36,910 nt of DNA from Alphaproteobacteria bacterium UBA2784 (GTDB lineage: Bacteria > Pseudomonadota > Alphaproteobacteria > Micropepsales > Micropepsaceae): NCBI GenBank assembly GCA_002352285.1, contig DEIC01000041.1:16708-53617 (forward strand), in the 5' to 3' direction. The translations under genes were made by a program, and so were the position numbers. Shown here one piece after another: positions 26,529 through 36,910 of this stretch (positions are counted from its first letter, which is position 1; each line of letters starts with the position of its first letter). A model generated the notes under the pieces. It was not told where the DNA came from and did no database searches. It worked only from the letters and a program-made list of their open reading frames with translations.

Positions 26529-26647
26529 TTGAAGGGAGTTGTGCATACGATGACGAAAGCTCCGGGAGAGCGAAGGGAAAGCTGTTGTTGCGCGGCAGGA
26601 ACTTGCCATCATGCAAGTCAAACAACACAAGAAGTCGGGGCACTCTT

Positions 26648-27409
26648 ATGACAGGCACACGTTTGGCGGGGCGCAGGGCGATCATTACCGGCGCGGCATC
26701 GGGCATTGGCGCGGCTTGTGCCGATCTCTTTGCACAGGAGGGCGCAATTGTTCTGGCGGTTGATCTCGAAACCGCCTTTGCCCAAGCACGCGCGAACTGT
26801 AATGCCGCCGCGCGAGGCGTGCATCTGCTGGCCAAAAGTGTTGCCGACAGCGATGCGCCGGAGAAAATCATTGCCGAGGCGCTTTCCGTTTGCGGCGGCG
26901 TTGACATCCTGATGAACAATGCGGGCATCGGCACCAATGCGCTGGCCGAGCAGATGAGCGACGACGTGTGGCAGCGCACGATGGACATAAACGTCACGGC
27001 GCAGTTCCGCCTGTGCCGGGCGGCGATCCCGCATCTGAAAGAATCAAAGGCGGGGCGCATCATCAATGTGGCCTCGGTCATGGCCGAGGGCACCGACTAC
27101 GGGCTTGCCGCCTATTGCGCTTCAAAGGCTGGTGTTGCGGGGCTGACCCGCACGCTGGCGCTGGAGCTGGGCAAGTTCGGCATTACCGCCAATTACATCC
27201 TGCCGGGCGCGATCAGCACCGGCATGACGCGCCCCCTGTGGGACGCGCGGCCCGAGATTCGCGATGTATGGGCGAAGAAGTCGCCGCTGCGGCGGGTGGG
27301 TGAGCCCATCGATATCGCCCGGGGCGCGCTTTTTCTTGCCTCTGACGATGGCGGCTTTGTGACTGGCCATGGTCTCAACGTCGATGGCGGACTGATGTTG
27401 CGGGTTTAA
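26648..27409 (+). CDS. SDR family oxidoreductase, classical active site
   Basis: The 253-residue protein has TGAASGIG (14-21), NNAG (90-93), Ser143, and the catalytic pair Tyr156 and Lys160 in YCASK. The final block GGFVTGHGLNVDGG is typical of 3-oxoacyl-ACP reductase-like SDRs. It is NAD(P)-dependent, but the substrate cannot be read. The start ATG at 26648 precedes MTGTRLAGRRAIITGA; a longer frame to 26324 runs through the palindromic repeat and is rejected. The gene is divergent from the TDT transporter with the repeat between. Confidence 0.9.
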   Translation: MTGTRLAGRRAIITGAASGIGAACADLFAQEGAIVLAVDLETAFAQARANCNAAARGVHLLAKSVADSDAPEKIIAEALSVCGGVDILMNNAGIGTNALAEQMSDDVWQRTMDINVTAQFRLCRAAIPHLKESKAGRIINVASVMAEGTDYGLAAYCASKAGVAGLTRTLALELGKFGITANYILPGAISTGMTRPLWDARPEIRDVWAKKSPLRRVGEPIDIARGALFLASDDGGFVTGHGLNVDGGLMLRV

Positions 27410-27584
27410 GGCCCCCGCCGGTTATCCATTAACGCGAAGTCAGAATGCCGGAGGCCCCGAAACACCGGAATTTCCGCCATTTGACTTGCCGGAAAGGGGC
27501 CTATCCCCTAAACGGCTTTGCGTCCCATGCTGGCCAGACCGGCATGGCATCCAATTGCCATTTGATAGGGGCATTCCATCCGCC
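27410..27584 (+). promoter_or_regulatory. Leader of the Gld-type ABC operon with several inverted repeats
   Basis: TTGACT lies at 27481-27486, with TATCCC 15 bases later (27502-27507), a weak promoter candidate. Inverted repeats are visible at 27544-27561 (ATGGCA / TGCCAT) and as GGGG-CCTAT-CCCC just after the -35. No known riboswitch fold was recognised. A ribosome-binding site for the start at 27585 is weak. Confidence 0.25.
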
Positions 27585-28355
27585 ATGGCGATGATTGAAA
27601 CCGACGGGCTCGTCAAAAAATTCGGGCCTTTCACGGCTGTCCGCGGCATTACGCTTTCGGTCGACAAGGGCGAGGTTCTCGGCTTTCTCGGCCCCAATGG
27701 TGCGGGCAAGTCCACCACCATGAAAATGATCACGGGCTTTCTTGCGCCGACGCAGGGCACGGCACGCATCATGGGCCATGATGTGACGGCGGATCCCATC
27801 GCCGCACAAAAGCATCTGGGCTATCTGCCGGAAGGTGCACCCGCCTATGGCGACATGACGCCCCGCCAGTTCCTTTCCTTCATTGCCGAGATCCGCGGTT
27901 ATCGCAGCTCCAGCGCCAAGGCCGCCGCCCAGCGCGCCATCGAACTTGCCTCGCTTGAAGGCGTGATCGAGCAGCCCATCGAGACACTCTCCAAGGGCTA
28001 TAAGCGCCGCGTCGGCTTTGCCCAGGCGATCCTGCATGATCCGCCGGTGCTCATCATGGACGAGCCGACCGACGGTCTTGATCCCAACCAGAAATTTGCG
28101 ATGCGCGGCCTCATCACCGGCATGGCTGCGGAAAAGGCGATCATCATCTCGACCCATATTCTGGAAGAAGTGGAATCGGTGTGCACGCGTGCGGTCATCA
28201 TTGACCGCGGCCGCGTGGTGGCCGATGGCCCGATCATGGGCAAGACAGCCGCATTCAACGTGTTTGCGCCGGATGGATCATCTGCGGGCACGCTGAATGC
28301 CTCGACGGCTGATCTCGACGCAGTCTTCCGTGAACTCACCCGCGCGCACGCCTGA
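27585..28355 (+). CDS. ABC transporter ATP-binding protein of a Gld-type system
   Basis: The 256-residue ATPase has Walker A GPNGAGKST (36-44), signature LSKGYKRR (135-142), Walker B VLIMDEPTDGLDP, and the switch histidine in STHILEE. The LSKGYKRR form is typical of the GldA/YhaQ group of ABC-2 ATPases. It begins a four-gene operon: the permease gene follows 15 bases later, then a GldG-like protein and a DUF4340 protein. In Bacteroidetes GldA works in gliding; here there is no sign of gliding and the role is unknown. The start MAMIETDG was chosen because upstream codons lack family similarity. Confidence 0.9.
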   Translation: MAMIETDGLVKKFGPFTAVRGITLSVDKGEVLGFLGPNGAGKSTTMKMITGFLAPTQGTARIMGHDVTADPIAAQKHLGYLPEGAPAYGDMTPRQFLSFIAEIRGYRSSSAKAAAQRAIELASLEGVIEQPIETLSKGYKRRVGFAQAILHDPPVLIMDEPTDGLDPNQKFAMRGLITGMAAEKAIIISTHILEEVESVCTRAVIIDRGRVVADGPIMGKTAAFNVFAPDGSSAGTLNASTADLDAVFRELTRAHA

Positions 28356-28370
28356 CGAGAGCCAAGCCCC

Positions 28371-29105
28371 ATGAACGCGACCTTCACCGTCTTCAAGCGC
28401 GAGTTTGCCAGCTACTTCGCAACGCCGCTCGCCTATGTGTTCATCGTGATCTTCCTTTTCACGATGGGCGCCTTCACCTTCTATCTCGGGAATTTCTACG
28501 AGAACGGTTCGGCAAGCCTTGCGACATTCTTCGGCTTTCATCCCTGGCTCTATCTCTTCCTGATCCCGGCCATCTCGATGCGCCTGTGGGCCGAGGAGCG
28601 CCGGGCTGGCACGATTGAGCTGTTGCTGACGCTGCCGATCCCGCTCTCTTCTGCCGTGATGGGCAAGTTCTTTGCGGCCTGGGTGTTTGCGGGTGTGGCG
28701 CTGGCGCTCACCTTCCCGATGTGGCTGACCGTCAATTATCTTGGTTCGCCCGACAATGGCGTGATCCTTGCCTCCTATATCGGCAGCTGGCTGATGGCGG
28801 GCGGGTATCTGGCCATCGGCGCCTGCATCAGCGCGGCGACCAACAATCAGGTGATCGCCTTCGTGGTGAGCGCCGTTGTCTGCTTCCTCTTTACAGTTGC
28901 AGGCGCGCCGCTGGTGGTGGATTTCTTTGCCAACTTCGCGCCCAACGCGGTGGTGCAGACGATTGCGTCGTTCAGCTTCCTGTCGCATTTCAACGCGATC
29001 ATGAATGGCGTGATCGACCTGCGCGACATCATCTTCTTCGGCTCGCTGATCGCCATCTTCCTGTTTGCGACGGCTGTGCTCATTGACCTCAAGAAGGCCG
29101 GGTGA
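28371..29105 (+). CDS. ABC-2 type permease of a Gld-type system
   Basis: The 244-residue protein has six predicted membrane helices and the family block RLWAEERRAGTIELLLTLP between the second and third. It matches the GldF-type ABC-2 permeases. It overlaps the next gene (GTGA at 29102-29105) when the GTG start is used there. Together with the ATPase encoded just before it, it should form the membrane channel or mechanotransmission part of the complex. Confidence 0.9.
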   Translation: MNATFTVFKREFASYFATPLAYVFIVIFLFTMGAFTFYLGNFYENGSASLATFFGFHPWLYLFLIPAISMRLWAEERRAGTIELLLTLPIPLSSAVMGKFFAAWVFAGVALALTFPMWLTVNYLGSPDNGVILASYIGSWLMAGGYLAIGACISAATNNQVIAFVVSAVVCFLFTVAGAPLVVDFFANFAPNAVVQTIASFSFLSHFNAIMNGVIDLRDIIFFGSLIAIFLFATAVLIDLKKAG

Positions 29106-31042
29106 GGCCCATGAATGCGATCCTCAACATGCTGAAAAGCCGCCGCATCTCGGCGGGCGTGGCGCTGGCAGCAGCCATTATCATTTTTCTGGCCGTCAAC
29201 ATTGCCGCCAACAGCCTCATCCGCACGGCGCGCGTGGACCTCACTCAGGAGGGCCTCTTCACGCTTTCCGATGGCACGCGCAACATTCTGGCCGGGCTTG
29301 ATGAGCCGGTGACGCTGCGCCTTTATTATTCGGAAAGCCTGGCGGCGTCCTATCCGGCGCTGCGCTCCATTGCCGAGCGTGTGCGCGATACGCTGACCGA
29401 GATCGAGTCGGCGGGCGGCGGCAATATCGTCTTCGAGATGATCGATCCTGAACCCTTCAGCGAAGACGAAGACAAGGCGGCGACGCTGGGCATTCAGGGC
29501 CAGCCGACTCAGGATGGCGAGGTCATCTATTTCGGCCTTGTCGGCACGAATGCGGTCGATGGCCGCGAAGTCATTCCGTTTTTTACGGCAGAGCGCGAAG
29601 CCTATCTGGAATATGATCTGGTTTCGATGATCCACCGTCTTTCGGGCAAGCGGCGCCCGGTTCTGGGTATCGTCACCAACCTGCCGCTTGATACCGGGCC
29701 GGGCGGGTTGACGGCGGCGCTGCAGGGCCTGTCGCAGCCTTATGTGATCTACGAATATCTCCAGCAGGTGTTCGATCCCACCTTCCTTGAGCAGGATTTC
29801 GACCGCGTTCCGGAAAATGTTGATGCGCTTCTGATTGCGCATACCAGGGCGCTGAATGACCGCACGCTTTATGCCATCGACCAGTTCGTGATGCGCGGCG
29901 GGCGCGTGATTGCCGTTGTTGACCCGGTCAGCGAGATCAGCCGGGCCGCCTCGGAAACCGGTGACCCGCTATCCGGCGCGACGTTCAGCTCTGACATGCC
30001 GCGGCTTTTTGCGTCGTGGGGCGTTTCCTACAAGGTGAACGAAGTCGTTGCCGACCGCACGCGCGCCATGCGCGTTCAGGCGGGCAGCGATCTGCGCCGC
30101 CTGGAAGTTGATTACGTGCCCTGGCTTGCCATGCTGCCGGATGACTTTGACGTCTCTGACATCGCCATGGCCAATGTCGGCAGCATCAATTTTGCAACCG
30201 CCGGCCATTTCACGCCGGTTGACGGAGCGACCACGCGCTTTGCGCCGCTGGTTGCTTCCACCACGCAGGCGATGGTGATCGACTCAGCCGAGTTGATGAT
30301 GGCGCCGGATCCGGACGGGCTTCTGGCCCGCTTCCTGCCGACGGGGCAGCGTTATGTGCTCGCGGCGCGGCTTTCTGGCCCTGTGCGCACGGCGTTCCCG
30401 GATGGTGCGCCGCCGCCAGCGCCACCGGCAGAGGGTCAGCCCGCGCCGCTGCCGCTGCCCGATCATCTGACCGAAACGGCCGACGCCAACATCATCGTGA
30501 TCGCCGACAGCGACATTTTCGATGACCGCTTCTGGGTGCAGGTCGGGCGTCAGGGCGGGCAGCGCGTGGCGCAGGCCTTTGCCGGCAATGGCGACTTCCT
30601 GGTCGGCGCGATCGAGAACATGCTCGGCTCGAACGATCTCATCTCGCTGCGTGCGCGTTCGGTTTCGTCGCGCCCGTTCACGGCGGTTGATGATCTGCGC
30701 AAGGCAGCCGAAACGCGCTTCCTTGCCGAAGAGCAGCGCCTGCAGGCCAAGCTTGAGGCGACAGCGGCGCGCATCCAGCAGCTCCAGCAGATCAGTGGCG
30801 GCGACAGCGCCGTCCTGACGCCCGAGCAGCAGGCCGAGGTTGAGCGCTTCCGCGCCGAACTGGCTGCGACGCGCGGAGAATTGCGCGAAGTGCAGCGCAA
30901 TCTGCGCCGCGATGTTGAAAATCTCGGCTCCAGCCTTGCCTTCATCAATATCGCACTGGTGCCGCTGTTGCTGGTTGTGGCGGCAGTGGTGCTTGCCATC
31001 CTGCGCAACAGGCGCCGGATGCGTTCGGCTCAAGTTCACTAA
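29102..31042 (+). CDS. GldG-like auxiliary protein of the ABC operon
   Basis: The 646-residue protein has an N-terminal transmembrane helix (about 18-38) and a large periplasmic region with the GldG/ABC_transp_aux fold (for example FTLSDGTRNILAGLDEPVTLRLYY). A coiled coil follows (about 545-615, Glu/Ala/Arg/Gln-rich), then a C-terminal helix with basic tail (LLLVVAAVVLAILRNRRRM). A Pro-rich stretch lies around 440. The start GTG 29102 overlaps the permease stop and has AAGG four bases upstream; ATG 29111 is an alternative. It probably bridges the transporter to an envelope partner, but function is not established. Confidence 0.85.
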   Translation: MRPMNAILNMLKSRRISAGVALAAAIIIFLAVNIAANSLIRTARVDLTQEGLFTLSDGTRNILAGLDEPVTLRLYYSESLAASYPALRSIAERVRDTLTEIESAGGGNIVFEMIDPEPFSEDEDKAATLGIQGQPTQDGEVIYFGLVGTNAVDGREVIPFFTAEREAYLEYDLVSMIHRLSGKRRPVLGIVTNLPLDTGPGGLTAALQGLSQPYVIYEYLQQVFDPTFLEQDFDRVPENVDALLIAHTRALNDRTLYAIDQFVMRGGRVIAVVDPVSEISRAASETGDPLSGATFSSDMPRLFASWGVSYKVNEVVADRTRAMRVQAGSDLRRLEVDYVPWLAMLPDDFDVSDIAMANVGSINFATAGHFTPVDGATTRFAPLVASTTQAMVIDSAELMMAPDPDGLLARFLPTGQRYVLAARLSGPVRTAFPDGAPPPAPPAEGQPAPLPLPDHLTETADANIIVIADSDIFDDRFWVQVGRQGGQRVAQAFAGNGDFLVGAIENMLGSNDLISLRARSVSSRPFTAVDDLRKAAETRFLAEEQRLQAKLEATAARIQQLQQISGGDSAVLTPEQQAEVERFRAELAATRGELREVQRNLRRDVENLGSSLAFINIALVPLLLVVAAVVLAILRNRRRMRSAQVH

Positions 31043-31067
31043 GCCGGTCTTCTAAAGGGGAATGCGC

Positions 31068-32198
31068 ATGGCCCACGATCTTCAGCCGGGTGATGCCATC
31101 CGCCGCCGCCGCGTCTTGGGCGTGTCGGCAGGTGCGGGTGTGGCGATCATGGTGTCGCTTTTTGTTGTCCTGATGGGCGGCAACAAGAACCGCAGCGACT
31201 TTGAGGAGACAAAGCCGTTTCCTGACCTGGCCGCGCAGGCGGGTGAGATCACTGAAATCCGCATCGAGTCGAAAGATGCCAACGTTACGGTGACGCGGGG
31301 CGAGGACGGCAAGTTTACGGTCGCCAACCGCTACAATTTCCCGGCCGACACGGCGCGCATCCGGCGGCTGGTTTCGTCGCTGACGGAAATGACTTTCATC
31401 GAACGCAAGACGGCCAAGCCGGACCGCCATGAGGCCGTTGGTCTTGGCCTTCCCGCCGATGGCGGTTCGGGCGTTGTGGTCACCCTGATGCGCGGGCAGG
31501 AGACGCTGGCTGCCATCGTTCTGGGCAAGCTTGATGCGCCGCCGTCGGGGCTCAACCCCGGTTCGATCTATGCGCGGCTTCTGGGTGATGATCAGACCTA
31601 TATCGCGCGCGGCCTGCCCGATGCGCCGCCGCAGCCCGGCGAGTGGCTGGACAAGGCGCTGGCGGGAATTGATCCCGTGCGGCTTGCCGCAGCCACGCTG
31701 CGCCCGGCGGGCGAGGCGGAATACACGCTGACGCGCGCGGACCCGACGGTTGCCGACTTCACGCTGGAAAACATCCCGGCTGGCCGCACGCCGCAATCGG
31801 CCTATGCCCTGAACGGCCCGGCCTTTGCCGTCATCAGCCTGACGTTTGAAGATGTCATGCCGGCGGAGGAGCTGGACACGTCAACCGTTTCGCGCGCGCT
31901 CTATCGCACGTTTGATGGCCTGACCATCATGCTCACCATTGTGGCCAAGGACGGCCGCAACTGGGCGCTGATTGATGCGATCGGCGATCCATCGCTGACG
32001 CCGCCCGCAGTGCCGGGGCCGGACGGATCGGTGGCACTGCCGCCCGATGTCGCTGCCGAAGCCGCTGCCATCCGCCAGCGTACGGCGGGCTATGCGTTTG
32101 CGATCCCGAGTTACGTCGCCTCACAGATGCTGGTCTCGCGCGAGATGCTGCTGACGCCTGCACCGGAAGCACCACCCGCCCCGGAAGCAACGCCGTAA
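31068..32198 (+). CDS. DUF4340 domain-containing protein
   Basis: The 376-residue protein begins with a short cytoplasmic part and one membrane helix (VSAGAGVAIMVSLFVVLM). A periplasmic DUF4340 domain follows (EITEIRIESKDANVTVTR and further on). The C-terminus is rich in Pro, Ala and Glu. The start ATG 31068 has AAAGGGG seven bases upstream; ATG 31062 is in frame but too close. DUF4340 proteins follow GldG genes in many bacteria; their role is unknown. It ends three bases from the convergent DUF1223 gene. Confidence 0.86.
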   Translation: MAHDLQPGDAIRRRRVLGVSAGAGVAIMVSLFVVLMGGNKNRSDFEETKPFPDLAAQAGEITEIRIESKDANVTVTRGEDGKFTVANRYNFPADTARIRRLVSSLTEMTFIERKTAKPDRHEAVGLGLPADGGSGVVVTLMRGQETLAAIVLGKLDAPPSGLNPGSIYARLLGDDQTYIARGLPDAPPQPGEWLDKALAGIDPVRLAAATLRPAGEAEYTLTRADPTVADFTLENIPAGRTPQSAYALNGPAFAVISLTFEDVMPAEELDTSTVSRALYRTFDGLTIMLTIVAKDGRNWALIDAIGDPSLTPPAVPGPDGSVALPPDVAAEAAAIRQRTAGYAFAIPSYVASQMLVSREMLLTPAPEAPPAPEATP

Positions 32199-32201
32199 GG
32201 A

Positions 32202-32987
32202 TCAGTTCCCGCCGGCCAGTGACAGGGCGCTTGCGTCCTCCAGCATGGCGGCGGCGAGGATGCGGCCGGGGCCGCCGTCAGCGCGGCGCTCCTGCACCAG
32301 CACGACATAGCCGTCATAGATTTCGCCAATGTCTTCGCCGCGGGAAACGTCAAAGCTGACGGCGCTGCCATCATAGCGGCCAAGCTCGATCATCTGGCGG
32401 ACGACATTGGCATAGCGGATGATGCGGCCGCCGTTTTCGCCCTGACCAATATTGACGTCGCGCTCCGCCAGTTTGCGGATGAAGAGGACCGTCGCGTCGC
32501 GGTTTACACCCATCGGATCAGCCGCGACTGAAATGCGGATGGTGTCATCCTCAATGGCAATCGACGCGGCGGGGCGGGTGATGGCCTCGCCCAGAGCCGC
32601 GTCAATCAGGGCATTCACTTCATCGCGGCGGCTGCCCACCGTATCCATCGCGCCCATGATGACGGCTTGCGGCGTATAGACCTGGCGTGCGGGCATGGCC
32701 TGCGCATAGGCCTGCTGGCGCAGTGAGAATTCGCGCTTGGCCAGATTATCGACCCAGCCCAGATAGTCCCAGATGTCCACGTTGAAGGTAAGCGCGATGA
32801 CATCTGCGCGCGTCGCCAGTTCGTGCAGGAATTCATCGGCAGGCGGGCACGACGAACAACCCTGGCTGGTGAAAAGCTCCACAACCACGGGGCGCAGAGA
32901 ATCGTCTGCGCGGGCGGGAGCGGTGGCAGCAATTCCCATCACCGCCACTGCCAAAGCTTTCACCAATCGACGGCGCATCATCGGCAT
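32202..32987 (-). CDS. DUF1223 family thioredoxin-like secreted protein
   Basis: The 261-residue protein has a signal peptide (ALAVAVMGIAATAPARA) and the motif FTSQGCSSCPPAD with Cys44 and Cys47, a thioredoxin-fold CxxC. The rest (VDIWDYLGWVDNLAKREFS, QVYTPQAVIMG) matches the DUF1223 family of alphaproteobacteria. It may have redox activity in the periplasm. It follows acnA on the same strand with an 88-base gap. That order is common in this bacterial group. Confidence 0.9.
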   Translation of the reverse strand: MPMMRRRLVKALAVAVMGIAATAPARADDSLRPVVVELFTSQGCSSCPPADEFLHELATRADVIALTFNVDIWDYLGWVDNLAKREFSLRQQAYAQAMPARQVYTPQAVIMGAMDTVGSRRDEVNALIDAALGEAITRPAASIAIEDDTIRISVAADPMGVNRDATVLFIRKLAERDVNIGQGENGGRIIRYANVVRQMIELGRYDGSAVSFDVSRGEDIGEIYDGYVVLVQERRADGGPGRILAAAMLEDASALSLAGGN

Positions 32988-33075
32988 GATCCTTCTGAAC
33001 GGGCCCCCGCCTGTCCGCCCGGCCAGTTGGCCAAATCACGCGCTCACGCGCAAGTCACGAGATCGCCAGTGGCGT

Positions 33076-35787
<2,712 letters not shown>

Positions 35788-35886
35788 GGGGTTTGATCCT
35801 TGGGGTGTGATGGCGGCGTGTTTACCAGATTCTGCCTTCCATTCCATGACTAAGGCCGCCTTTCCCTCCCCCCGGCAGGACACAAA

Positions 35887-36687
35887 ATGGACGCCCTCAG
35901 CATCGAAAAAAGCGGGCCTGTTACAACTGTCATTCTCAACCGCCCGGATGTGAAGAATGCGGTCGATGGGCCGACGGCCGCCCGGCTGGTCGAGGCGTTT
36001 CTTGCCTTTGAGGCGGATGCAGAGGCGAAGGTTGCTGTCTTCTACGGGGCGCATGGGGCGTTCTGCGCAGGCGCCGATCTGAAAGCCATTGGCACAGACC
36101 CCAGACGCGCCAATCCGATGCGGCCGATTGATCCGGCGCTAGGCCCGGGCCGTGATCCCAATGGGCCGATGGGGCCGTCGCGGCTTTCGCTGAAAAAGCC
36201 TGTGATTGCTGCCATTGCCGGGCCTGCAGTGGCCGGCGGGCTGGAGCTGGCGCTCTGGTGCGATATGCGGGTGGTCGAAGAAGATGCCATCATGGGCGTG
36301 TTCTGCCGCCGCTGGGGTGTGCCGCTGATCGACGGGGGCACGGTGCGCCTGCCGCGGCTGATCGGACATTCGCGCGCTATCGACCTCATCCTGACGGGGC
36401 GGCCAGTCTCGGCCGCCGAGGCGCTCTCTTTTGGCCTGGCCAACCGCGTGGTGGCCAAGGGCACAGCGCGGCAGGAGGCTGAAAACCTTGCCCGGCAGAT
36501 TGCAGCCTTCCCCGAAACCTGCATGTTGAACGACAGGCGCTCGGCGATTGCGCAATGGGATCTTGATCTTGATGCAGCCCTTGCCAACGAATTCGCGCTT
36601 GGGGTTGAGACACTTCAAAGTGGTGGCGCCGCTGGTGTGCAGAACTTCATTGCAGGCAAGGGACGGGGCGGGCGCTTTGACGGCTGA
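35887..36687 (+). CDS. Crotonase family protein (enoyl-CoA hydratase-like)
   Basis: The 266-residue protein has the crotonase CoA-binding and oxyanion blocks GAFCAGADLK and GPAVAGGLELAL. Of the two catalytic glutamates of rat enoyl-CoA hydratase, the first (Glu120 here, matching Glu144) is present. The position of Glu164 is Cys140 in VFCRRWGVPLIDGG. This pattern belongs to a subgroup with CRRWGVPL, so the hydration reaction is doubtful and another CoA-thioester reaction is possible. The start is 99 bases from the divergent acnA start and has AGGA upstream. It sits between acnA and ccmA, which are direct neighbours in many alphaproteobacteria. Confidence 0.9.
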   Translation: MDALSIEKSGPVTTVILNRPDVKNAVDGPTAARLVEAFLAFEADAEAKVAVFYGAHGAFCAGADLKAIGTDPRRANPMRPIDPALGPGRDPNGPMGPSRLSLKKPVIAAIAGPAVAGGLELALWCDMRVVEEDAIMGVFCRRWGVPLIDGGTVRLPRLIGHSRAIDLILTGRPVSAAEALSFGLANRVVAKGTARQEAENLARQIAAFPETCMLNDRRSAIAQWDLDLDAALANEFALGVETLQSGGAAGVQNFIAGKGRGGRFDG

Positions 36688-36695
36688 GATGCATT

Positions 36696-36910
36696 ATGGC
36701 GTTTGAAGCGTTCAGCGTGCGCGCGGAAAAGCTCGCCTGCGCGCGCAGCGGGCGCAGCGTGTTTGTGGGCCTTTCGTTTGAGGCGGGGCCGGGGCTTACC
36801 GAATTGCGCGGTCGCAATGGCGCAGGCAAATCATCGCTGTTGCGCATGATCGCCGGTTTCATTGCACCTCATTCGGGAACGCTCTCCATCATGCGCAATG
36901 GCGCGCCCTT
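36696..36910 (+). CDS. ccmA: Haem exporter ATP-binding protein CcmA (3' end outside window)
   Basis: Only the first 71 residues are visible. The Walker A motif reads GRNGAGKSSL and is followed by LRMIAGFIAPHSGTL, as in CcmA. CcmA is the ATPase of the CcmABCDE system for cytochrome c maturation at the inner membrane. The start ATG lies 8 bases after the crotonase stop. The position next to acnA is the conserved order in this bacterial group. Confidence 0.85.
   Translation, partial: MAFEAFSVRAEKLACARSGRSVFVGLSFEAGPGLTELRGRNGAGKSSLLRMIAGFIAPHSGTLSIMRNGAP

Noticed and set aside
32988..33075. Terminator between acnA and the DUF1223 gene
   Set aside because: Small GC hairpins (GGCC-AGTT-GGCC, GCGC-TCAC-GCGC) are present but no T-run follows on the minus strand.
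35788..36054. N-terminal extension of acnA
   Set aside because: It overlaps the divergent crotonase gene and has no aconitase similarity; AcnA proteins begin near the start at 35787.

Overview
The window is a compact, high-GC stretch of chromosome from an alphaproteobacterium, most likely of the Hyphomicrobiales (Rhizobiales). Pointers are the DUF2794 gene, the DUF1223-acnA-(crotonase)-ccmA neighbourhood, heat-shock promoters that resemble the alphaproteobacterial CTTG/CYTATNT form, and intergenic palindromic mosaic repeats of the RIME type. No genus can be named from the sequence alone. No rRNA, tRNA, CRISPR array, transposase, integrase or prophage gene was seen.

Layout. 1-2089: the end of an inverted palindromic repeat, then a DNA alkylation repair pair, an Ada-AlkA fusion overlapping ogt. 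2193-3947: a secreted aromatic-rich DUF6600-type protein with a long Pro/Glu/Arg tail, closed by a strong terminator. 4114-6939: four tightly overlapping genes (DUF1003 membrane protein, periplasmic cyclophilin, atypical SDR, kappa-GST/HCCA-isomerase-like thioredoxin-fold protein). 6936-10182: oxyR divergent from katG, a peroxide-response unit. 10283-14733: patatin-like RssA protein, clpB with a candidate RpoH promoter, pterin carbinolamine dehydratase, and a small zincin. 14757-14883: a full palindromic repeat element. 14911-18089: minus-strand lepB, thpR, aldo/keto reductase (Tas-like) and tesA, with ybbA-ybbP divergent from tesA as in other proteobacteria. 21530-22249: a Bax-inhibitor-1 family membrane protein with a candidate RpoH promoter.

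22361-23435 is the most distinctive accessory module: the mobile mystery protein A/B pair, an HTH regulator and a Fic-domain protein that overlap by four bases. It is preceded by a perfect 9-bp inverted repeat that spans the predicted -10 and ends on the A of the start codon, which suggests an autoregulated, leaderless toxin-antitoxin-like operon.

23482-27409 holds an L,D-transpeptidase, DUF2794, an O-methyltransferase, a hairpin whose loop is a potential G-quadruplex, a TDT-family transporter, a second full palindromic repeat, and a canonical SDR. 27585-32198 is a four-gene Gld-type ABC operon (ATPase, ABC-2 permease, GldG-like, DUF4340), a conserved system of unclear substrate in a non-gliding lineage. 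32202-36910 holds DUF1223, aconitase, a crotonase lacking one catalytic glutamate, and the start of ccmA (haem exporter ATPase for cytochrome c maturation), cut by the window edge.

The most unusual structural signal is the set of three copies of a modular palindromic repeat (1-39, 14757-14883, 26367-26528). Between the two full copies the hairpin arms differ in sequence but stay perfectly complementary, so the fold rather than the sequence appears to be conserved.
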